NCBI GenBank assembly: GCA_023259235.1
Contig: JAHFQQ010000120.1
Location: forward strand, 1 to 9,927
DNA: 9,927 bases
Reading direction: 5' to 3'
From: Polaromonas sp.
Lineage (GTDB): Bacteria; Pseudomonadota; Gammaproteobacteria; Burkholderiales; Burkholderiaceae_C
Both the position numbers and the translations under genes were made by a program. Shown one piece after another: positions 1 to 9,927 of the stretch; positions within the stretch are counted from its first letter, which is position 1; every line of letters starts with the position of its first letter. The notes under the pieces were generated by a model that saw nothing but the letters and a program-made list of their open reading frames with translations, searched no databases and had not been told where the DNA came from.

Positions 1-1535
1 AGGCAATGGACGAAATCGTCTGGGTCACACAGGCCGGTGGCGCGCCCTGGCTGCGCCAGACCGGGCTGGCGCTTGACGGCGCAGGTTTCATTCAGGTCAA
101 CGAGCACCTGCAAAGCCTGAGCGACCCGCATGTTTTTGCGGCCGGCGATATTGCCTCTCTGATGCACCGCACGCTGGAAAAAGCCGGCGTTTTCGCGGTG
201 CGCCAGGGCAAGCCGCTGGCGGCCAATCTGCGCCGCTCGGTGCAGGGCGCGCCGCTGCTGAGCTACCGGCCGCAGCGCCACTGGCTGGCGCTCATCAGCA
301 CCGGCGACAAGCATGCCGTGGCCTCGCGCGGACCCCTGAGCTGGCAAGGCGACTGGGTCTGGCGCTGGAAAGACTGGATCGACCGCCGCTTCATGAACAA
401 GTTTCAGTCGTTTCCGGCGATGGACGAGGCCGCTCGGAGCACGCCATCCAGTATCAAGCTGGAGCAGGAGGAAGCGGCGCAGGCGATTTCGGCGATTGCC
501 ATGCGCTGCGGCGGCTGCGGCGCCAAGGTCGGCGCGTCGGTGCTGTCGCGCGCGCTGGCCTCGCTCAAGCCGATAGCGCGCGACGACGTGCTGATTGGCC
601 TGCACGCGCCCGACGATGCCGCCATCGTGCGGGTTCCGCCAGGCAAGGCAATGGTGCACACGGTCGATTTTTTCCGCGCCTTCATCGACGACCCTTACCT
701 CTTTGGCAAGGTCGCGGCCAACCATGCGCTGGGCGATATTTTTGCCATGGGCGGCCAGGCGCAATCGGCCACGGCGATTGCCACCGTACCGGCGGGGCTG
801 GAGGCCAAGGTCGAAGACGCCGTGTTCCAGATGATGTCGGGCGCGGTGCAAGTGCTCAATGAAGCCGGCTGCGCGCTGGTCGGCGGCCACACCGGCGAAG
901 GCAAGGAACTGGCGCTGGGCTTTGCCATCAACGGCCTGGTCGATGAAGACCTGCACCAGGTGATGCGCAAGGGCGGCATGCGGCCCGGCGACGTACTAAT
1001 TTTGACCAAACCGATCGGCACTGGCACGCTGTTTGCAGCGCACGCCCGGCTGCAAACGCGTGGCCGCTGGATTGACGCGGCGCTGGAGTCGATGATCCAG
1101 TCCAGCCGGCTCGGCGCGCAGTGCCTGCAGGCGCACGGCGCGACCGCCTGCACCGACCTGACCGGCTTTGGCCTGCTCGGCCACTTGGTCGAGATGACCC
1201 GGCCCTCAGGCGTGGATATGGAGATGGAGCTGGCCGCGCTGCCGCTGCTCGACGGCGCGCTGGAGACCAGCGCCGCCGGCATTTTGAGTTCGCTGCAGCC
1301 GGCCAATGTGCGACTGCGGCGCGCGCTGCGCAACCAGGCCGAAGCGGCGGGCCACCCGAACTACCCGCTGATCTTTGATCCGCAAACCGCCGGCGGCCTG
1401 CTCGCCACCGTTCCCGCCGAGCGGGCCGACGCCTGTATTGCCGCGTTGCGCAAACTCGGCTACAGCAAAGCGGCGGTGATTGGCCGCGTGCTTGTGCAAG
1501 GCAACGCGCTGGAACCCGTCATTCTCAAATGCTGA
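1..1535 (+). CDS. selD: FAD-dependent oxidoreductase / selenide, water dikinase fusion (5' truncated by window)
   Basis: Selenophosphate synthase makes selenophosphate from selenide and ATP, the selenium donor for selenocysteine and 2-selenouridine in tRNA. The frame is open to the left edge, so the first ATG (base 6) is not the true start. Numbering from that ATG, residues 1-150 are the end of a pyridine-nucleotide-disulfide (NADH dehydrogenase-like) domain, with the FAD-binding VFAAGD stretch (43-48) and GVFAVRQG (61-68). The SelD domain starts near residue 166 with CGGCGAKVG. C171 and K174 align with the essential C17 and K20 of E. coli SelD, while the second cysteine (C19 in E. coli) is alanine. 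TVDFF, NHALGDIFAMGG and GGHTGEG follow at the expected places, and the roughly 344-residue domain has normal SelD length. Catalysis uses cysteine; no in-frame TGA is seen. The stop overlaps the next gene's start. Such fusions are known in proteobacteria; what the oxidoreductase half does is not established here. Confidence 0.95.
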   Translation, partial: AMDEIVWVTQAGGAPWLRQTGLALDGAGFIQVNEHLQSLSDPHVFAAGDIASLMHRTLEKAGVFAVRQGKPLAANLRRSVQGAPLLSYRPQRHWLALISTGDKHAVASRGPLSWQGDWVWRWKDWIDRRFMNKFQSFPAMDEAARSTPSSIKLEQEEAAQAISAIAMRCGGCGAKVGASVLSRALASLKPIARDDVLIGLHAPDDAAIVRVPPGKAMVHTVDFFRAFIDDPYLFGKVAANHALGDIFAMGGQAQSATAIATVPAGLEAKVEDAVFQMMSGAVQVLNEAGCALVGGHTGEGKELALGFAINGLVDEDLHQVMRKGGMRPGDVLILTKPIGTGTLFAAHARLQTRGRWIDAALESMIQSSRLGAQCLQAHGATACTDLTGFGLLGHLVEMTRPSGVDMEMELAALPLLDGALETSAAGILSSLQPANVRLRRALRNQAEAAGHPNYPLIFDPQTAGGLLATVPAERADACIAALRKLGYSKAAVIGRVLVQGNALEPVILKC

Positions 1536-2350
1536 AACTCAGCGCTTGGCCCGTTGCGGCGCGGCAACGCATCAGCGGTGTTTTCACCGACATCGACGAC
1601 ACCCTGACCACCGATGGCGCGATCACGCCCGATGCCTTGCAGGCGCTGGCGGACTTGAGGGCAGCCGGGCTGCACGTCATCGCCATCACCGGCCGCCCGG
1701 TCGGCTGGAGTCAACCGTTTGTGCTGCGCTGGCCGCTCGATGCCATCGTCGCTGAAAACGGCGCCGTGGCGCTTTTTTTAAGCAAAAAATGCCTGCAGCC
1801 CAATCAGGACAGGCGCAAGCAGCTATCAAAAATATACCAACAAGACGCCGCCACGCGGCAGGCCAACTACACCCGGATGCAGCAGATCGCGGCCCGGGTA
1901 CTGCGCGAAGTACCCGGCGCAGTGCTGGCGCAAGACAGCGCGGGGCGCGAAACCGACATCGCGATTGACCACGGCGAATTTGCCCATCTGCCAGCTGGGC
2001 GCATTGCGCAGGCGGTGCAGATCATGCAAAGCGAAGGCATGAACGCCAGCGTCAGTTCCATCCACATCAACGGCTGGCTGGGCGCACACAACAAGCTGGA
2101 CGGCGCACGCTGGATCGTGCGCGAACTGCTGGGCCGCGAGCTCGATGCCGAGCTGGAGCGCTGGGTTTATGTGGGCGATTCGACCAACGACCAGTTGATG
2201 TTCGAGGCCTTCCCGAATTCAGTTGGCGTGGTCAACATCCGCCGCTTTGAAGCCGAGCTCAGCCACCAGCCGCGCTACATCACAGAGGGTGGGCGCGGCG
2301 CGGGTTTCGCGGAGGTGGCGGCGGCGCTGCTGGACGCGCGCGCCACATAA
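1529..2350 (+). CDS. HAD-superfamily (type IIB, sucrose-phosphatase-like) hydrolase
   Basis: This is a 273-residue phosphatase of the HAD superfamily, probably cytoplasmic; its substrate cannot be told from sequence. All four HAD motifs are visible: DIDDT at 21-25 (nucleophile D21, acid/base D23), T54 in AITGRP, K189 in HNKLDGARW, and GDSTND at 216-221 for Mg2+ binding. The large segment between motifs II and III fits a C2 cap, as in Cof, sucrose-phosphate and mannosyl-3-phosphoglycerate phosphatases. The ATG overlaps the selD stop (ATGCTGA), and no Shine-Dalgarno sequence precedes it, so translation is probably coupled to selD and both genes likely share one transcript. Residues about 84-103, at the start of the cap, are encoded by an A-rich stretch that matches an intergenic repeat elsewhere in the window. 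It is unlike the flanking GC-rich coding sequence but keeps the frame. A link to selenium metabolism is suggested only by position. Confidence 0.9.
   Translation: MLKLSAWPVAARQRISGVFTDIDDTLTTDGAITPDALQALADLRAAGLHVIAITGRPVGWSQPFVLRWPLDAIVAENGAVALFLSKKCLQPNQDRRKQLSKIYQQDAATRQANYTRMQQIAARVLREVPGAVLAQDSAGRETDIAIDHGEFAHLPAGRIAQAVQIMQSEGMNASVSSIHINGWLGAHNKLDGARWIVRELLGRELDAELERWVYVGDSTNDQLMFEAFPNSVGVVNIRRFEAELSHQPRYITEGGRGAGFAEVAAALLDARAT
1780..1836 (+). repeat. Interspersed repeat copy inside the HAD phosphatase gene
   Basis: Bases 1780-1825 align without gaps to 3493-3538 in the same orientation, with 28 of 46 bases identical. The matches sit in two outer blocks: AAGCAAAA plus GCCT..AGCCCA at the left, and CAGCTA at the right, around a variable centre. 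The stretch is A-rich compared with its surroundings and codes in frame for about residues 84-103 of the phosphatase. I remember similar elements, ending in AGCTATCAAAA, scattered through Comamonadaceae genomes. The limits are approximate. Confidence 0.7.
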
Positions 2351-2502
2351 GCTCCGGCCGGCGCAGCAGGCCGTTACGGCGAAGTCGCCGCTCAATCCGC
2401 AAGACCGGACAAGCCATCGGCGAGAGGGGCGCCTTGATCGCCGCTGATAACGGCAGGGATCAGCAGTCTTAAGATGCCGGCTGGACTTGCGCCTGATTTT
2501 TT

Positions 2503-2510
2503 TTGGAGAA
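2503..2510 (+). promoter_or_regulatory. Ribosome binding site deciding the SGNH hydrolase start
   Basis: The sequence TTGGAGAA, with GGAG at 2505-2508, lies eight bases before the ATG at 2517. It falls inside a longer reading frame that could begin at a TTG (2487). The good Shine-Dalgarno spacing makes the ATG at 2517 the likelier start. Confidence 0.75.
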
Positions 2511-2516
2511 CCCGCC

Positions 2517-3389
2517 ATGACGCTCACCATCAAGCAGCCGTGGGATGTGCCAGACCTTGACCTGAATGCGTACCAGTACAAGTTTCTTGCAGAAGGTGAC
2601 TCGTGGTTCTCCATTGGTGAATTTCCGCCCTGGGCAACCAGCAGCCTGCTGTTCGGGATGAGCCGGAGCTTCGCCGCCAGCAACCTCGTCATCAACTGTG
2701 CGAGACAGGGCGACACCTTGTCGCACATGCACCAGATGTGGTACGACAGCAACTTCACCCGCATGCTCGATGCGCCCCATCTGGGCTACTACTGGGATGC
2801 GCTCCTGCTGTCAGCGGGAGGCAATGACCTGATCGACGCCTGCCTGGTCGCCCCGGCCGTGACCGATCCGGCCCGGCGCCTGTTGCTGCGCCCCGAGGAA
2901 ATACCAGCGGGCGCGCCGCCCGAGGCCTGCATTTCCACGGGCGGCTGGCAGGCATTCGAACACTACCTGCGCGCCAATTTTTCCGATCTGGTGCAACGCA
3001 GAAACCGCGGCGTCAATCAGGGCGCGGCCCTCTTCATGCATACCTATACCCGCGTCACCGTGCGCAATGCGCCCACGGGCGGTGGCCCGCTGTTTCAGCA
3101 CGGACCATGGCTGTACCATGCGCTGGCGCAATACCAGGTGCCAGAGGCAGCGCAGCAGAGCGTGGCCGACGCCTTGTTCAATCGTTTAAGACGCTTGTTG
3201 CTCAGTTTCGCCGATCCCGCGCAACGCATCTTCGTGTTTGATTCGCAAGACCCCGCCATCGGCGTTGTGCCGGCGCTGCCAGGCACCAGCGGCGTCAGCA
3301 ATGATTTTGAAAATGAAATTCACCTCACGCCCGCAGGCTACAGAAAGGTCGGCGCTGCATTTGCTGCGTTTATCGAATCAAAGCTGTAA
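2517..3389 (+). CDS. SGNH/GDSL-type hydrolase
   Basis: A 290-residue protein with the ordered motif blocks of SGNH hydrolases, serine esterases or lipases that cleave ester bonds in lipids, sugars or other acylated substrates. Block I is GDSW at 27-30 with the presumed nucleophile S29. Block II is the glycine in ARQGD (G65). Block III is GGND at 101-104 with N103 for the oxyanion hole. Block V is NEIHLTPAGY with the catalytic histidine H269. Three residues before that histidine, where many members have aspartate (DxxH), this protein has N266, so the triad may be a Ser-His dyad or use another acid such as D263. No signal peptide or membrane segment is seen, so it is probably cytoplasmic. The gene stands 166 bases after the HAD gene with its own ribosome binding site, and converges on ccdAB. 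The substrate is unknown. I am confident of the fold, not of the specific activity. Confidence 0.87.
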   Translation: MTLTIKQPWDVPDLDLNAYQYKFLAEGDSWFSIGEFPPWATSSLLFGMSRSFAASNLVINCARQGDTLSHMHQMWYDSNFTRMLDAPHLGYYWDALLLSAGGNDLIDACLVAPAVTDPARRLLLRPEEIPAGAPPEACISTGGWQAFEHYLRANFSDLVQRRNRGVNQGAALFMHTYTRVTVRNAPTGGGPLFQHGPWLYHALAQYQVPEAAQQSVADALFNRLRRLLLSFADPAQRIFVFDSQDPAIGVVPALPGTSGVSNDFENEIHLTPAGYRKVGAAFAAFIESKL

Positions 3390-3492
3390 GGGCTGCAAGC
3401 GGATTTCAATGGCCAAGTCACGAAGTGATTGATCGGGCGCACACGGCCGGCTACCCGGCAACAACCGACAAAGGCATTCTCCTGAAAACTTC

Positions 3493-3560
3493 AAGCAAAA
3501 TCGGCCTCTAGCCCATGTATTCATTGCATATACAGCTACGTTTTTAATAGCAATATAAAT
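3493..3560 (+). repeat. Intergenic interspersed repeat between the SGNH hydrolase and ccdB
   Basis: This AT-rich stretch in a GC-rich region starts with AAGCAAAATCGGCCTCTAGC, contains CAGCTACG, and ends near AATAGCAATATA. Its left 46 bases match the copy inside the HAD gene (28 of 46 identical, same orientation). The inner ATTGC and GCAAT could pair. It ends about 15 bases from the ccdB stop codon, so it could shape the 3' end of the ccdAB transcript, though no strong terminator is visible. I recognise the style of element from Comamonadaceae intergenic regions. Confidence 0.7.
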
Positions 3561-3575
3561 CCCGGAGGAAACAGC

Positions 3576-3905
3576 CTAGCCCCACGAGCGCGTGAGCAGT
3601 TCATCCAGCGCATCAGAAATGGCTTGACCATGCCCGGCCAGCGATGCGACTTGCTCACCGAGCTGATCAAAGGCGACGGAAACCATGTCCAGCGGATGGA
3701 GCACCACCTTTGTACTGTCCACCAGAAACACCGGGTTCATGCGCGAGCCGACCGTGGCCGTCTGGCCGGGCAGCGCACTGCGGCGCACCAACGGCACGAC
3801 CATGCGCCTGCGGTAACGGTCAAACAGGGACGACTGAACCACCACCACGAAGGGGATGAATTCCTTCAGCGGCCCTTTGTTGCGATGAACGTCGAACTGG
3901 GCCAT
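3576..3905 (-). CDS. ccdB: CcdB-family type II toxin
   Basis: A 109-residue protein matching the CcdB family. The founding member, CcdB of plasmid F, poisons DNA gyrase by trapping the GyrA-DNA cleavage complex and is neutralised by CcdA. Visible family features are MAQFDVHRN at the start, the strands around VVVVQSSLFD (20-29), YRRRMVVPLV (31-40), MNPVF, VVLHPLDMVSV (67-77) and QLGE. The chain ends in TRSWG. F CcdB (101 residues) ends in WGI, whose last residues are needed for gyrase poisoning; here W108 and G109 are present but the final isoleucine is absent. The start was set at the ATG overlapping the antitoxin stop (TAATG). A longer frame reaching 3962 would run into ccdA and lacks family similarity. 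No clear Shine-Dalgarno sequence is present, which suggests translational coupling to ccdA. The gene is complete and looks functional, but toxicity is not proven by sequence. Confidence 0.93.
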   Translation of the reverse strand: MAQFDVHRNKGPLKEFIPFVVVVQSSLFDRYRRRMVVPLVRRSALPGQTATVGSRMNPVFLVDSTKVVLHPLDMVSVAFDQLGEQVASLAGHGQAISDALDELLTRSWG

Positions 3906-4165
3906 TACAGCGTGGAGTGCTCGTCTGCGAAAGAACCCACAGCGGCATGCACGGCGTTCCATTCGGCAGCGCAGGTGTCGGCCTGCTGCTGGCGTGTCAA
4001 TCCGGTTTGCTGCTTCTGGGCCACGTAGGCGGCGAGCAATTCCTCCATGGTGGCGGAAAGGTTGCTGGTGTAAGTCCTGGCCTGTGCAACCAGGCCTTCG
4101 CTCAAGGTCAGATTGACCGCGCGTTTACGGGACGCCGCAGTTGCAGCGGGAGCAGTGCTGTGCAT
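3905..4165 (-). CDS. ccdA: CcdA-family type II antitoxin
   Basis: An 86-residue antitoxin. Residues about 14-50 (KRAVNLTLSEGLVAQAR followed by a helix ending in LLAAYV) fit a ribbon-helix-helix DNA-binding domain. The C-terminal part, W69...GSFADEHSTL, matches the CcdB-binding tail typical of CcdA, which is unfolded when free. CcdA binds CcdB and, as a complex, represses its own promoter. The gene precedes ccdB with a one-base overlap (TAATG), the usual antitoxin-first order. AGGA on the minus strand (4173-4176) lies seven bases before the ATG and serves as ribosome binding site. A perfect palindrome at 4181-4217 is the obvious candidate operator. Whether the pair acts in stability, stress response or anti-phage defence cannot be told. 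Confidence 0.93.
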   Translation of the reverse strand: MHSTAPAATAASRKRAVNLTLSEGLVAQARTYTSNLSATMEELLAAYVAQKQQTGLTRQQQADTCAAEWNAVHAAVGSFADEHSTL

Positions 4166-4180
4166 GATGAATTCCTATGT

Positions 4181-4213
4181 CTGATCATTATGCGCATGAT
4201 ATGCGCATAATGA

Positions 4214-4217
<4 letters not shown>
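4181..4217 (-). promoter_or_regulatory. Perfect 37-bp palindrome upstream of ccdA, probable autoregulatory operator
   Basis: Two perfect 17-base arms, CTGATCATTATGCGCAT and its reverse complement, flank a 3-base centre (4198-4200). Each arm contains the smaller palindromes TGATCA and ATGCGCAT, so ATGCGCAT is also directly repeated on both sides of the centre. The element lies 15 bases before the ccdA start and covers the uvrA stop codon (4214-4216). CATAAT inside it, read on the minus strand, could be a -10 box, but no good -35 is visible. No T-run follows on the minus strand, so an operator for the CcdA/CcdB complex is more likely than a terminator. Confidence 0.75.

Positions 4218-9927
<5,710 letters not shown>

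Noticed and set aside
2487..2489. TTG start for the SGNH hydrolase
   Set aside because: It would place the ribosome binding site GGAG inside the gene; the ATG at 2517 is well spaced from it.
2351..2516. Promoter or terminator between the HAD gene and the SGNH hydrolase
   Set aside because: Only short stems and a TTGATC without a matching -10 box were found, too weak to call.
2219..2764. 181-residue minus-strand frame across the HAD-SGNH boundary
   Set aside because: It overlaps two well-supported plus-strand genes, has no recognisable domain, and has no ribosome binding site.
3906..3962. Longer N-terminal start for ccdB at 3962
   Set aside because: The extra 19 residues overlap ccdA in another frame and look unlike CcdB; MAQFDV is the family start.
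3624..4028. 134-residue plus-strand frame
   Set aside because: It is antisense to ccdAB, which show clear family similarity and coupled TAATG organisation.

Overview
The window looks like chromosome from a high-GC betaproteobacterium, most likely Comamonadaceae (Polaromonas/Rhodoferax/Acidovorax-like). This is inferred from three things: an FAD-oxidoreductase/SelD fusion, a double-length UvrA, and several short interspersed repeats that I remember from that family. No RNA genes, CRISPR arrays or insertion sequences were seen.

Layout. Bases 1-2350 (+) hold the 3' part of a fused FAD-dependent oxidoreductase/selenophosphate synthase (selD). It overlaps by 7 bases a HAD-superfamily phosphatase whose reading frame has absorbed a short repeat. 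Bases 2351-2516 are intergenic, with no convincing promoter or terminator. Bases 2517-3389 (+) encode a cytoplasmic-looking SGNH/GDSL-type hydrolase with its own ribosome binding site. Bases 3390-3575 separate convergent genes and contain a second copy of the repeat found in the phosphatase gene. Bases 3576-4165 (-) are a complete ccdAB-type toxin-antitoxin pair. A perfect 37-bp palindrome (4181-4217) lies just upstream of it and overlaps the stop codon of the next gene.

Bases 4214-9927 (-) are one continuous reading frame for a giant UvrA-like protein: two UvrA-sized units in one chain, with parts of four ABC ATPase domains visible. The 5' end of the gene, with the first Walker A motif, lies beyond the right edge of the window.

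Three things stand out. First, the two UvrA halves look complementarily reduced. The N-terminal unit keeps a substantial insertion domain but has a degenerate UvrB-binding-like segment and a broken first CxxC pair. The C-terminal unit keeps the UvrB-binding-like motifs and an intact zinc site but has almost no insertion domain. Second, at least three different repeat families, probably four, appear to sit in frame inside the uvrA gene, plus one in the HAD gene, always at loops or linkers. Third, the ccdAB palindrome is fused to the uvrA stop codon, which may link the expression of the two.

The selD and HAD genes probably form one transcript. The SGNH gene is separate. The uvrA gene and ccdAB are co-directional with only 48 bases between them, so read-through is possible. 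Family assignments rest on motifs read by eye and on memory of the families; no database search was run.
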